DNA of 64,000 nucleotides from Lepiota brunneoincarnata (taxonomy: Eukaryota; Basidiomycota; Agaricomycetes; Agaricales; Agaricaceae), in NCBI GenBank assembly GCA_023014365.1, contig JAEBUN010000015.1, forward strand, positions 868,001 through 932,000. The letters run 5' to 3'. The translations under genes were made by a program, and so were the position numbers. Under the pieces are notes generated by a model. That model was given only the letters and a program-made list of their open reading frames with translations, was not told where the DNA came from and ran no database searches. How positions within the stretch are numbered: the first letter of the stretch is position 1; each line of letters starts with the position of its first letter. Below, in pieces: positions 1 through 19,824 of this stretch.

Positions 1-2935
1 AATATTAAGAGTACATCAGCGCTCTCGTAAACAGCTCTACGGCCGACGAGGCCTGGAGATAGTCTTGTCGGACATTATCACAAAGTTTTCAGGTCGGAAC
101 ATTCCCTACGTAATGTTCGGTACTTCAAAAGCCCCAAACAACTACCGTTTATCTCTCTGATACATACAATGGTAACAGTATCAAACTCAGTGGCACTGAC
201 AAAGCTCTTCGGATTACGTTGTTCGCCTGAGCCACAAACCTCATTGTCATTACCTCTCCCATCCTCTTCGATTGGTCCCCCCGCATCTCCTTTAAGTCAT
301 AATTGAGTACATATTGGCTGACGATCACATTCATAGTTTCAAATGAAATACATATGGCCTCTCAAAGTGGCTTTGCAAGGGTGCTTTTCGGAATTCTAAA
401 ATCCACCCCAAGCTTCTTCTAGCCGAGATCCAAGGATTTGAATATGGAAACACGTTGCAGGCAGACCAAGCGATCTAACGCTTCTTGTGAGATTATGAAC
501 ACACACACACACACACACACACCCTTCACAAATCAGATTTGAGATCTAGGTGGTTGAAAAGCCCCAAGCGCTCAAGACCGAAATATGGAGCCCTGTTCTT
601 CGTGGTAATCGGGGCAAGGTATAAGATCCGGTATGTATATGTGTGATGAAAATGCCACCGAGGTTGTTGAAAGAGGGAAAGGAAAGAGCGGTAGGTGTTG
701 CTGTGGCCTCCCAGTTCCAGTGCGCAGTTTAGCTTTTTATCAATTGATGGCCGCATGCATGCAGGGGGACATTTCTGCGGCTAACACAATAGCTAGGGAG
801 GCAGAGGCCAATATGAAGCAGAACGTCATGTTGTAGTGAAGTAGTTCGTCATGTTGAAAGATTGAGGGCACATCACGGAATTAGCGCGATATTGACGCCC
901 CCCGAGATCAGTCCTGAGGGCAACATAACAGCATTTTTCGCTCAGGCTGTACATACCACAAAACTGGCTTTTTGGGCTTCCGAGAGTTTTACGAGGGACC
1001 TCTCGGCCTCTAACCCTGTCATGCGCATGCAACTCCGGTCTGACAGATAGAGCGGTAATTAGCTATGACTCCTTACGTGAAAATACCTTCGGATGTCAAC
1101 CGGAAAGTGAGAGTATGATGAGCGCCAATGGTGCTGGTATCGTTCCGGAAGCCGAGCGGTCCATGAGCAGGGCGCAATAAACGGTACATATCTCCATGTA
1201 TCGGGTTATGCATCTTCAACCATAGCAAACACACCAGGCGCCCGTGTATATTTGAGGAGGAGACGCCGCAGTCCTAGAATGTCAATTCCTAAAAGTCTGA
1301 AGTAAATTAGGAATTGATGCAAGGACCCAGGGTTGGTTCTTGACACGAGGCTGGGCAGACATGAGGCGTGGTGAGAGAAACCACGTCCTGGTCGAGGTAT
1401 ACGTTGTATTGATACTCTTCTTTTTCGTGCGTAAGACGCGGAGAGTGGTGCGTGAGTCATGTTCATAGTGAAACCCACGTTGCAGGGTGGTGCAGACCGT
1501 GGATGTATGTATGTACAAACAAGATAGCTTCATCTTGATCATCTGAGCACGACCAGCAAGCAAATGTGACGCAGAACGCTTGTTCGGAGTCTGATGCAGG
1601 TCATACAGAGTCTCTTGTGGTGGCGGGAACGTATCCAGGGTTTCACTAGGGGGCCTATAGACAATGGGTCTCGTTCTGTGTGGGAGCTCTATTTTGGCTT
1701 GATCTCTTTGGGCGTACTTGATGTCGGTGCCCTGATGACCAACGCCGAGGCTCGGGTTATGGTGACATGGATTTACCGACGCAGAGAGGCATGCTTAGCC
1801 AGCCGTACGATTTTTCTTCCCCTGGTTGTAGGGGGTGTCCGCTGTGAGGGACGAAACTCGCCTGCGTGCAGATTCGTCCCTGCATCATATTTTCATTTAG
1901 GTATTTAAGTAGCACATTTGTACTTAGATATCTTAGCTCCCAACGACGAGGATGTCTCCGCTGCCATAAGACCTCCGATAGGCTACAGCGTAACCAGCCT
2001 GCAGTTTCTTCCCCTCAGTTTCACTCTCTCAGTCTCTCTTTCTCTCGCTCTCTCAAGTTTCCCTACGATCCCTCACTCAACTGGAGTTGTACTTGTACCT
2101 ATCCTCACGAGGTCGAGAAAACTGAGCCCGTGGTCGTTTTGTCAACTACACCTTGCCCTTACGATTGTCTTGGAGGATGATTCTCTTTCCTACACCGCTT
2201 CACTCAGCCCGGTTGTAACTAGGAATCAAAGGGCGTCACTCGATACCGTTTATCACACTTGCCCTTGTGATAACTAGTGGCTGAGTGCTTGATGAAATAC
2301 CAAGGCCACCGGGCATACACATAACAAGTCCCCATTCTTTGCCCTGATCTACCTTATAATAGTATCCTCTGGTTGCCCAAATTCACCTTGTAGATTGCCG
2401 AGACAAAATATAGCTCCAAGGCTTAAGCTTTCGGTCATCATTCATCTGCTTGTTACTCTCAAGTTGGTGGAGTACCATGTTTACACTAATGGATCGGCCA
2501 CAGTGTTTGTGGGCTCACCGGAACTGGGGGGTACTCAATACTCGTCTTTTGTTTGCGGGCCATTCCAGAACCTCAATCCCTCAGCCTTGGATTTATTCAT
2601 TGTCTCGAAATATACCTCGGAACCCAACACCCCTTGTTCATCACCACTTAGACTATCGGTCTTGATGACCTATGCACCTCCTGAAACCTCACGTTTCGTC
2701 GCCAGCTCTCCAATTTTTTTTGCATTTAGACAGCCAGCCAGCGCACGCGAGGTGCCCTACTTCCACATCCCTCCCCCGTGCAGCCGCATCCAGCGAGTAT
2801 TTCCTTTGCGCATCTCCCGTCGTTTGCCTGTACAGCATTGTGGAACTCTGAGGTGTCTGCGAACAAGTGTTACAGCAGTTAGACGCGCTACCTATCCGTT
2901 ATTCATAACAAAAATTTACGAGATCCTTACTCGTG
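1..2935. other. Region without a convincing gene
   Basis: Several open frames of 60-190 codons occur on both strands. None shows a recognisable domain, a repeated family motif or a believable set of exon joins. The longest, about 190 codons on the plus strand at 2395-2967, overlaps the 3' end of the SET gene on the other strand and is rich in Ser, Pro and Arg, as expected of a chance frame. It may contain the promoter or UTR of a gene to the left of the window. Confidence 0.5.
499..523. repeat. (CA)n microsatellite
   Basis: About twelve uninterrupted CA dinucleotides lie in non-coding DNA. The tract is simple and perfect, so its length is probably polymorphic between strains. Confidence 0.95.
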
Positions 2936-4373
2936 TTACTTTGAGAGATTACTCCCATCGGGCTTGATTAACTCCCTCATACATTTTGCACATCCACAAT
3001 CAAAAAACCAATCCTTTCTTAATGTTTCCCTCCTCTTCGTCACCTCCTCTCCACCGTCAATGTACTCAATACACAATTCCTCGCCTTCACGGATGTTTTT
3101 CAGGGAATAAAACTCCATCGCCCGCCCCCTGCGTTTCTTGTACAACGTCGGCGAGCAACCTAGAAACCCAAATTGTATGTGAAACCATGCAACCTGAATC
3201 AAGATTGAATATATACCATGATTAAAATACGATCCAAACGGGTATAATCCCCATCCTAACATCTCACTATCCTCACCCTCAGGCGCCATATCCCATATTC
3301 CGAAGGCGTTTCCGTGCTCCCTGCCCAGGATCATGCGGGTATCGTGAGGAGTATCTATAGATGTCCACAAGCTTTCTAGAAGACCTCCCGTTTGATTAGG
3401 GTGGTGCTTAGTTTCTTTGATGGCAGCGTACACGACATATTTGGCGAAGGTCCAGACGCGGATACTGGAGGCGAGGACTGTGTGGTCTGGATTGTGTGCA
3501 AGGGAGAGCATTATCCTGAAGATCGAGGAGGTCAGACCAGGTGCCAGCGCTATGAAACGGTGAAGTCGAAGCCGGAACCGATGATCGGTCCAGGATGTGG
3601 GGCCAGTTGGGCGGTATGAGGACGTACATACGAGTCTTCCTTGATGGACTTTCTGAGTAGGCTAGATAATACAAAACGCGCAGTGTCCAATTCGATTTCC
3701 GACAGCTGTGTTGGAGGAATCGGCGGCCTCGCTTTCGACGCAAGTCTCCCAACCGCTTTGCCGTAGGCTGAAGCAGACGGGCTCGAGGAAAGTTGTTCGG
3801 CACATTTCCAGGCATCCTCTAATGTAGTAGGGGAAATACCCTCCGAGTCTAGATCGTCCAATGATCGCAAAAAATGACCGCACTCCCCACCCACAGCCCC
3901 TTCCAAGCAACCCATCAGGATGCCTTTTGAGATTTTGCTTTGGTCCTCTCCATCGTCACCAGGCATTTCTCCAGAGCTGCATTGACAAGCCCTCTTGTCC
4001 CTGCTGGAATCCGCTCAACACCAACCTCTTCTCCATCAGCTAGCCATGCGCTTCTACACTCCTCCTCACAAAACCAGACTCCCGCGCCAGGTCCGCCCCC
4101 ATTGGTGTTATTCGTTCGACCCTTCTTGGTCCCGTTTGCACTCGCAAGCTGCATACTGATACTCCAGCAACTCTTCCTGGCCACCTCCCAAGACCATGCG
4201 AAACACCACGCGCACACCTCTTTGCGGAATTTGCGACACACCACACTCGAGTATGGTGCAGCGCAGGAAAGGACAAGAGTATCTTCAGGTATATGTCGTG
4301 TTGCGAATGCACCCCTGCCGCCGTAGGATGTTGGTGAGATCACAAAGTACGGCGATATTGGAACTGAGGACAT
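2936..4373 (-). CDS. MYND/SET-domain (SMYD-like) lysine methyltransferase family protein
   Basis: The protein opens at a true ATG and has a SET N-terminal segment with GGRGAFATR. A cysteine-rich MYND-like insert follows (CAWC, then FCEEEC). After a long middle part comes the SET core: AFGIWD, SYFNHGCSP split by an intron of about 57 nt, then EGEELCIEYID and a post-SET-like CGCAKC. In this family the NH(S/G)CSPN loop and the E-L-x-I-x-Y motif form the AdoMet and lysine pockets, so a protein methyltransferase role is inferred; no substrate can be named. The middle of the gene does not read in one frame. It fits if one base is skipped at TCC-T-GAT (position 3917) and a 46-nt intron (GTGGGT...CTAG) follows directly. 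A 2-nt or -1 change without that intron would also fit, so that part of the model is weak. TPI starts 1.27 kb upstream on the same strand. Confidence 0.75.
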
Positions 4374-4565
4374 AGAGAGTCAAAGTGCTCGACTCCATTT
4401 TAGGATTTTGTGCTGGATTTCCAATTCTCAAATGAGCCCAAAATGGAATCCCCAGATAAGATAAGAGAATTTTCTAGGGGAACAATTTTGATTGGCCAAG
4501 TATATTTGTGATACGACGAGAATCTATTGCGACTTCTTTTATGAACTTCAATGTTAGGTTATCTT

Positions 4566-5638
<1,073 letters not shown>

Positions 5639-6110
5639 GGTGGTGGGTGTCAAGTCCGGGTGCGTGTAGATAGTAAGTGGCGAGCGGAGGAAACGATCGA
5701 TTGATCTACAAGGATGGTGGTATCTCGGATGTGGTCGGGTGGATGGGGTAGTACTCAGTGCTACTCCTCGTCGCGATAAGATTATACCTACTTTAAAGGG
5801 AAAATATTTCCCACGATACAGAGGACCTCAAAACCGAGAAGGCCGTGGCCACATTGTATCAATAACTAATTGTAGTGGTACACTGAAGGCGTAAATAATA
5901 ACAAGCGGGGTAAACTAATCAGCTCGCCAATGAGTCACAAAATGCGTCTGCCTTGACACTACAATCCATGATTTCGGGTAGGCAAGGACCAAACAGAAAA
6001 GTACAGACATACAAAGCCTCCGCAGGAGATCGAACACCTAGACAGATAATATGATACACTTCGCGCTTGCGATTGCGATATTTACGGATGCTTCCAGTAA
6101 TAGCTGGGTA
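5639..6110. other. Intergenic region between TPI (5' side) and the MFS gene (3' side)
   Basis: This stretch of 472 bp lies upstream of TPI and downstream of the MFS gene, both on the minus strand. It should hold the TPI promoter and the MFS terminator. I see no specific motif that I can support. Confidence 0.5.
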
Positions 6111-8632
6111 TCATCTTGACCGCGTCAAGGGACTCCTTGCGCGTATTGACTCCCCACAATAGTATATCCACACCGGGAACGGGATCCCAAGTACCGCACC
6201 CAGTAGTGCCAGAATCTAGGTTGACCCACACGAGATACAAGGTGATAACATAAAACATCAGCAACCCACGCAGCAACTGGTTCCGTGAACAGGGACGCTC
6301 ACCGTATTCCCATACCCCAGCCCAAGTCGGGCATACATCTGTTGCCCGAACAATGGGAATGAAAAGCCTAGCAGTGAACGGAAAACCTGCATTTCTCCGG
6401 CGGTAAGTAATTCAGTCCGTTTGACATTCTCGTTATATCATGACACAGGGAAGAAAAACAAAAGGGGGAGAAAGGGTGGATAGAGGAGATGAATTTGGAT
6501 GATGCAATATATACGGCAGGCTTACCATTGACGCCGCTGTTGCGCTCGCCGCATACGTAAATGTGTCGACGAGATATAGCTGGATGGGTAAACTGTGGAT
6601 ATCATACGGTCACAATGCCACAAATTGTGAGTTGCAGTGTCAGTGATGTCGCGAGCCACCGAGATAAGTTCGGAAAACTGAAACGCACTAATTGGTCATG
6701 GTACCTGAAATGATCGAAGAAACGATTAGCGTGAAATTCATGAAGGGTGGAGTGTGGGGTGACGTGCCGAAGCCAAATATCCCTGAGCCGATGATTGGCA
6801 TGATCCAGTGAAGCTTTGCTTGTGCTGACCAGCCGTACCATCTACCGCGACAGCGCGTTTTGATCAGCCACAACCTCCCACACAACGTCAGGTATCATAA
6901 CTCACAACAACCCTATGGGAATAAAGAAGGAGCCGAAAAATAGTGCCGGCATCCGCATTTCAGGCATGCCTTTTCCGCCGTTCTTCGCTGACAACTGCAA
7001 TTGACAATGGTCGTCGAATCGGTAAGTCGCCTTTCCTTGGCATCGAAGCTGGGCTGAACGTACGTAGGCATAGAGCCGGTTGGAGAACCTGGCACCGACA
7101 ATGGCTGCAGAAATGAGGCCAAAACCCAACCCTAGATAGGCCAATCCCGCTACGCTGGGTTTGAACCCGTAGGTGTTTGCGAATAGCCCTACAAAGATCC
7201 CGCGAGGATGAATACACAGCGGTGCCGAAGGAGCTGGATTGGTGATAACGTACCTCCGAACGTGGTGAATAACATAAAGGTGATGCCTACGGGACGTCGA
7301 TGCGTCAGCTGGCGTCTTTTCGGGGACAAATCTTTGCGCCGCAGTACCAACTCACCATACATGCTGCATAGAATATGTTCCGCCAGTCAGCGCGCTGAAG
7401 TCGGAACAATGAGAGGATGCTTACAAGGCCATATAGAGGCTGAGGATGAAGCAGATGAAACTCCTGCAAAGCAATGTCACAGGCCTTCTCAAGTTTGTCC
7501 AGATCACCCCCGCAATGTGGCGGCCACCGCCGGGGATATCATTCGTAATTGCCATCGCCTTCTCCACATCTCCCATCTTCAATGCCTTCCTGTATTGCAA
7601 CACTGGAGCATAGGTCTCCTGCAATAGGGGAATCCCAATGAGTGCCGCCAGTGCACATAGTGCTGTCAGTTAGGGTTTGCTTGGGTCAGTAAAATCTATC
7701 TCCGGAATCTCGGAGTATTGCGAAGACCCACCGGCGAGAAAGATGAAGATATACTTGACACCGACGCGTTCGGTGATGACGCCGCCAAAGATGGGCCCCA
7801 AGATGGGACCAATGAGGGGCCCAAGGTTGTAGATCGCCATGGCGGATGCGCGGTCACGTTCAGAGAAGAGGTCGCCGATGGACCCTGTCCCACATGCGAT
7901 AGCAGCACCACCTGACCAACCAGCTGAGGCTTTATGTCAGTATGTACAAAGAATAAATGGAAGGGAACGTACCCAGGAATCGGAAAGCGATAAGGACCTC
8001 AACTCTCGGAGCAAATGCGCATCCAAGGTGGAAAAGCATGCTAAGTAGATTGCCCAAGTGTAGGACCTGAACACAGTCATCTACCAACCGGTCGGATGAA
8101 CGATAAAAATAAACATACCCATGTACGTCCGTACATTTCAGACATTGGTGCAAGTACAAGGGGCTGTAAAATTTCAAGTCAAATGTTGGGGCTAGGGATT
8201 TGAAACCTACTCCTAGAGCATTGGAAAGTAGAAATATACTAAGCGTCATAGCAGCGACCGTCGAGTTGGTGATGTTGTATTTATGGGTGAGGGCTGGAAG
8301 ACCGGGTGCCATTAGAGTGCTTGCGAAAGGCGTCAAGAACGTGTAGAGTGAAACCTAATACAATCTTCTTGGTTAGATTGGTGAGGTTGGTTGAAGGTTG
8401 AGGTACTCGCCACCATAGTTGCCGTCCATTTGCGACGACCACTCCAATTCCTGGCATTGTCGGGGTCCATTTCCCAACCATCGGTGTTCGGGCTTGTGTA
8501 GACAGCCCCATCGTTGCCCCCAGTGTCCGAACTATCTTTTTGCGTGCTTGACAAGGTAGCCTCTTGATGACCTTTCATGGATGCATCTGAGGTGGTCTCG
8601 AGTTCTGTTGGGTGAGCATTCTTGGCAGACAT
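6111..8632 (-). CDS. MFS multidrug efflux transporter, DHA1 family
   Basis: This is a plasma-membrane proton-coupled drug or polyamine exporter by family. A hydrophilic N-terminus (MSAKNAHPTELE...) ends in W-x-M-D-P-x-N-A-R-N-W-S, the usual lead-in of fungal DHA1 pumps. Then come TM1 (SLYTFLTPFASTLMAPGLPAL), the conserved LAPMSEMYGR loop, FSERDRASAMAIY with the DHA1 motif C helix (LGPLIGPILGPIFGG), a central LLQETYAPVL loop, the second helix bundle, and VDTFTYAASATAA near the end. It stops with ARSPLTRSR and TGA. More than ten introns were placed; one exon is only 8 nt (7356-7363). Every join keeps the frame, so the gene looks intact. A start further upstream, near 8743, is open but lacks homology. 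It is head-to-head with the ABCC pump, 1.03 kb away. Confidence 0.9.
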
Positions 8633-9662
8633 ATCGTATGACGAATTGTCTGGGCAACAAGAAGAAGGGATCGGGACAGTGGGGCTTGAAGGAAAGGGTG
8701 AAAGAGCCGCTGGGGGGAAAGGCTCGAAGGGCCAGAGAAACAAGTGATCTATTAAACAGTCGAAATACCGGCGTCCTAGGGGTGATACAAAACAGAGTTT
8801 GCCACCCAGAAACTATTTCAAACCTTCCCGGTTTGGCTAACCCATTTCATGATGGAGTAGGCACACATGTCCGCAAGGGTCCTTTGATTTACAACTGCAG
8901 ATCTCTTTGCGAGATCGAGCTAAGCTTTCCACCCCACGTGAGTCCTGAATACCTTGTCTCGCCCTGACCATCGCAGATAGAAACCAGGGTTGGTAGCCAA
9001 CAATGTATCGAGCGGTGGTCGTGAAGGGACTTATGGATTATCATCAAGTAAGAGGCTTGGCTCAGGCACGGGTAGAAGCCATCTTGTCACCACTCGTATG
9101 CTGATTGATGTGCTTGGTTCATCTTCTTGACATCCTGGTTCCTCCTATACTCTTGCCTCCTTCAGTCGATTCTGATGAAAACGCCGGGTTTGTCTTGAAT
9201 TGGACCTCGACAGGGTCGGCTGAGGGCACATGCCAGATATCAATGGACCGTCAATTCGTTCGCCGCGTCACCTGGGCCAGCCTCGTTCCCATTTGGCCAA
9301 TGTCGTCCCAGCTAGCATCAGTTAGCTGCTTTTCATACTCTGTCGTGCTTCACGGTTGAAGTCGAGTCCAGGATAATGATACCCCCGCTGATATCGACTG
9401 CGTCTCCTTAAAATACACGGTTCGTGGGATATTTTTCGTTAAAGAGTGACTCAGCAAAGATACACGCCGCAAGGACGCGTAATGCTCGAGTTGTATCTAT
9501 GTATATCGGCAGCATGGCTGCAGCGTTAGAATAGTAACCGATCGTTGTCCTTGCCCAAACGCCCCTAGTCACACTATACCCTGGAAGGGGTAGAAATCTC
9601 GACGAGTCAACCTTGGTGGTCTCTTAAAAGTCGGAGGGGGGTATCGAACAGGATCCAGCATC
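8633..9662. promoter_or_regulatory. Shared upstream region of two divergent efflux-pump genes
   Basis: The region separates the MFS start (minus) from the ABCC start (plus) and contains no conserved coding sequence. By position it holds both promoters. Divergent pump genes sharing one control region are often co-regulated by a pleiotropic drug-response factor, but I found no known operator that I could support by eye. Confidence 0.55.
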
Positions 9663-15849
<6,187 letters not shown>

Positions 15850-16186
15850 GATAGCAAATTTTTGGGTTTCTCGCATTCTACTGTGTTTTGATCTTTCCAT
15901 TGCTAGCGCTTTTAAAATGTAGACATCATGATTATAGTATGATACTGTGTACTTGACGAATGTTTTAAACCATCAACCGATTATAAACACTCGAGGTCTC
16001 GATGGCAGAGAGGGTGATCAACAGGATACCATTATGAAGTCGAGCCAGTAGATTTGGAAGATCTATATAGGATTGTTCAAGCTCCGGGCGCCAAATCATG
16101 TCCTCAAGTTAGCTGGGTGCGAAACTTCACCTGACCGGCCATCCAGGAAAGGCAAGCATATTTGTTTCGTCCATTAAAAACCGACG
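15850..16186. other. Intergenic region
   Basis: This 337-bp A+T-rich stretch holds the 3' end of the ABC gene and the promoter of the sucraseferredoxin-like gene. I see no further feature. Confidence 0.5.
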
Positions 16187-17052
16187 ATGGTCATTTTTCG
16201 ACAAGCGGGTCCAAGATGTCTTCGCGCACTGTCAACAGAAATAACTCAGCCACTGCACGGCACCGTTGCGTCTCATTCGAGCTACATGTTTATTCATGCC
16301 AATAAACCCCCCTCGGAGTTCCCGGCCAAGGTCTCCACACCCATCCAACGCGCTTTGCAGCTGAAGACCATGAAATGGGGAACTATTGTCAACTTTGCAT
16401 GGGCAGGCGAGCCCGCAAAACTTGTGGGAGATAGAGCCTCGGCTACGGTTTTCTCGGTCGTGGGCGGAAGGTTGGAGATCCCTGAGTTGTCGTTGGAGAA
16501 CCTAGATGAGGTTGAGGTCAAGCTGAAGGCACATATACAGCAAGGTCCAATTACCGCCGAGACAAGCGAAGAAACCCATCTATACGTATGTACCCATGGA
16601 GCGCGAGACTGTCGCTGCGGTGAACACGGTAGTCAACTTGCTCGCGCGCTGAAGGACGAGATCACGAGGCGGAAGCTGGGTGACCGCGTCAAAGTATTCG
16701 AAGTAGCGCACGTGGGTGGACACAAGTACGTTATTTTTTCCATGGTACTTGTTTGATTCTAACCGTGAACAGATTTGCAGCAAATTTGTTGGTATACCCC
16801 CAAGGCGAATGGTACGTGGAACTAGTCTTCTAAGCTTAACCTAGCTTAACCCGAATGGCTAGGCTCGGCCAACTGAGGGCACCTGAAACCTCGCGCATTA
16901 TCGAAGCAATCCTCCGGGGGCCAATCCGACCGCTCACTGCTCGGGACCAACCAATTCTCCCGGATCACTGGCGAGGTCGCATGGGCCTCGCAAAGGACGA
17001 GCAGATGTATCTTGTAGAAAACTATATATCCAGAAAGAGCGAACAAGTCTAA
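16187..17052 (+). CDS. Sucraseferredoxin-like (Apd1/Aim32 family) thioredoxin-fold protein
   Basis: The predicted protein has about 255 residues in three exons: the first is long, then introns of about 50 nt follow HVGGHK and the codon for W in the YPQGEWLG motif. It carries the two hallmarks of the family: a Cys-rich CTHGARDCRCG segment and the HVGGHKFAANLLVYPQG motif. In Apd1/Aim32 these supply two Cys and two His ligands to a [2Fe-2S] cluster in the C-terminal thioredoxin-like domain. It is shorter than yeast Apd1 (about 316 residues), mainly at the N-terminus, where a basic stretch could be a mitochondrial presequence. A redox or iron-sulfur role is inferred from family. It converges on the six-hairpin gene, only 44 bp away. 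Confidence 0.88.
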
Positions 17053-17096
17053 TCCTGCCATGACATATCATAACAATTTTACAACGGGACCAGTCC

Positions 17097-19536
17097 TCAC
17101 AAAGCCTTGTTAATATTCTCGATCCTGACCCCCCACCCATCCGGAAACCCTGGAGCAAGGCCCTCACTCCCATCCCATCCCGCCGCCATCATAGCAATCG
17201 CCAACAAAAACGAACCGGAACCAGGGAAGTACGGCGTTGGAACTCGCACCCCACCAATTGGCATGCCAACATCATCAAACTGGTACAAGGGATCGAGTAG
17301 CCAGTTTATTGCCTGACTGGTGTCTCCGTTTCGTGCGGCTGACATTGCAAGCATTGGATAATCCCATCTAGACTCTTATCAGCCGACTGCTCCAGTTTTT
17401 AGTGGTGTTCCTCCTCACCCCCAGAAGTCTGTGGCGTTCCAATGTGTCCAGACCTTTTCCGCCGTCGCCCGCGCCATCCCAGTGTCAAGCCCCTCAGTCG
17501 GCGGCAGCCAACCATGCAAACCTACTAGTGCTGGATGATCACTGGTAAAATCAGGGTCATCCCAGAAATCGTCTTCGATCCCTTCGTATACGATATATGT
17601 CCCATTCTTCACCGGCAACTTCGCCAGGTTGTTCTTGACCTCTGTCCAAGATGGTGGAACTTCTTTGGACAATGCATTCATCCACTTCTCCGCAATCCCT
17701 AAACCGAACCTCCAATATGCGAGTTCAAATGACGGATTTTGCGTGATATTGGGACTGGTGTCCTCGCTGACGACAAACATCGGTGGACCAAGGTCATACA
17801 CCCCTGTGCTCGTATTAAACCAGGCGAATGCAGCCATCCAGTTCGCTGTCTCTCGGACCACCACTTCCCACTTCTCCAGTGTTTCCCTTGTCGGGAACTT
17901 TCTATATTCATACTCAGCGAATATGAGAGGATGAGGTTGTTGCCAAATGAGGAGATTGTTAATCTCCCCTGGAGCAGAGCGGCCGGAAGGATCTGTCATC
18001 TTGGGCCATCGCGCACCCGAAAGCCACCCTTGTTGGACCTGAGACCGTGCAAGGGAGCACGAAAGGAAACGCTCGTAAATTGTACTGGAACGATGGAGGA
18101 TATCCCAGTCGTTCCAGAGCGCCCAATGAGCAGAGTGCCAGAAGTACATCTCTGCAAGCCGAGTCTTCCATGAGGCAGGCCAGGATCGAGAAATAGAAGC
18201 TTACCCATGTGGAACTTCCTAGTGGTGCCGAACGAGCATCAGGCTGGCGATCTATTGTTACAACCAGGAGGGGGGACTCACCCATACTGTATACAAGCCA
18301 TCCGCGCCCAGGTTAGCACGCATATTCACTACACTGAATGTGAAGGAACGAACCCAGCCAGTTATTCACCAAACCGGACTGCCCCGCCCACCATGGTCAG
18401 GTACCCGAGAAATGTGTACATTTTACTTGGGCTCACCTCTTGTGGAGGTGTATCTCCAGCCTCGTTGACTCTCATGAGGTACCTCGATAAGATGATCCTT
18501 CGTTGCAATTCGCCTACTCTCGTATCGGATGATCCTGTTAGAACGTCTACGAAGCCGTTGTTGCCCCAGTAATCTTCCCATGCTTCAGGCCGACTCCTCG
18601 AAAACGTCTTTGGCATCTGGAGTGTTCTCGATTTCTGATAGCCCAAAGGTTATAGTCAACAACCATCTCGAGTCCCGAGATTTAAGCTGCGGGGTGACAG
18701 TGTACCGGTGTGCCATTGTATCATCACGTCGGATGAAGAATGCTCCACCGGCTACTGTCGTGACGAACGTCGCCGAGTCAAGCTCATGGTTGATCGTCGC
18801 AAGGGTCAAGGATTGGGTACGAAGAGTGGTGGTATGATTGGCTGGGATATCGTATCTTCCAACAAAAGGGGCGCTGAATTTCGCTTTGCCATCGCACCAT
18901 GGGAAATCCAGGAATATCCCCAGTTGTCCTCGCGCGAGCAGGGGAGACTCGAGTTGGATTGCAATGGTATCTGTCGAGTCCGCAGATGCTACTTTGACTA
19001 CCACTGGGGTGTTGTTGAAGGAAAATTGACTGGCGATGGTCCCGCTCCACAGGTCAAGTCCCTGCTTGGTGTTCTTCAGGTCGTTTTCTGTCAAGTTCAT
19101 CGCCAACCCGTTTCCGTCGAGGAATGCCAGCCCGATTCTCCCAAGATTGACGCGATTCGGGTTGGAAATCAACCATTGCTCGATAGGGTTCCCCCCGCCG
19201 AAATCGTACTGCACAGGGTCGGCCATGGTTCAACCAGCTCACACCCTTATACGCATCGATATTGGCTTGTGTTATCCCTGGGGGAAGGCTATCGTTCTTC
19301 CAACCCCAAGATGAAAGTGTGTTGAAGGGGAGGAATGTTTGGAGGCCTGTGATATCTGTTCCAAAGGCGAAGTTACCATTACCAACCTGAATGGGTGTTG
19401 TTGGGTTTGAGGAGGTGCGGACAGGGTTGTGGCGTGTTACGAGAGAGTGACGGTTGATCTTCAGGAGGGCAGCGGTTTGTAGGATGGAGGATGGACTTTG
19501 GAATAGGACGAGTAGGAGTGGGGCTGTTGTTTTCAT
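17097..19536 (-). CDS. Secreted six-hairpin (alpha/alpha)6 glycosidase-like protein, with two +1 frame jumps
   Basis: The start MKTTAPLLLVLFQSPSSILQ gives a plausible signal peptide. The mature part starts with LVTRHNPVRTSSNPTTPIQVGNGNFAFGTDITGLQTF, typical of the fungal six-hairpin glycosidase-like family related to GH65/GH95. The C-terminal half has MYFWHSAHWALWNDWDIL, WPKMTDPSGRSAPGEINNLLIWQQPHP, FVVSEDTSPN and a Pro/Gly-rich end. Substrate unknown; an exo-acting role on plant or fungal oligosaccharides is inferred. The frame jumps +1 at 19215 (CCC-T-GTG, less tightly pinned) and at 18587, where an in-frame TGA interrupts ESA-EAWEDYWGNNGF and skipping one base restores the protein. The exon joins around 18240-18360 are unclear and could hide more damage. 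It is divergent from the PhzF gene. Confidence 0.82.
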
Positions 19537-19824
19537 CTTGCGCTCTCGGGGACCCCATTTGGAGTGGCTAGAAGGCACATACTTGTAGGGGATCTACGGT
19601 TACGGCCCGGCGTTTCGTTAATGACTTGTCTCATGATGATCCTAACAACATCTGAAAGCGTGGGCATCCGGCTACGCGGTCAGATGACGGCTAGACCTTT
19701 GTAAGCACCTGATAGTCGATCGCGAAGGAGTCATTCACTAATAATATCGCAGCGATATCACAATATATAAGTCCTTCAGTGTGCGCAGACGTATACCCAC
19801 CTTTACCGTTCCCGACTTGTGAAA
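19537..19824. promoter_or_regulatory. Divergent intergenic region, six-hairpin glycosidase / PhzF-like gene
   Basis: Two ATG codons face away from each other 288 bp apart, so both promoters must lie here. A TATA-like ATATATAA occurs near 19762 on the side facing the PhzF gene. No other motif is supported. Confidence 0.45.

Noticed and set aside
2395..2967. 190-codon plus-strand open frame
   Set aside because: No domain, low-complexity composition, and antisense to the end of the SET gene.
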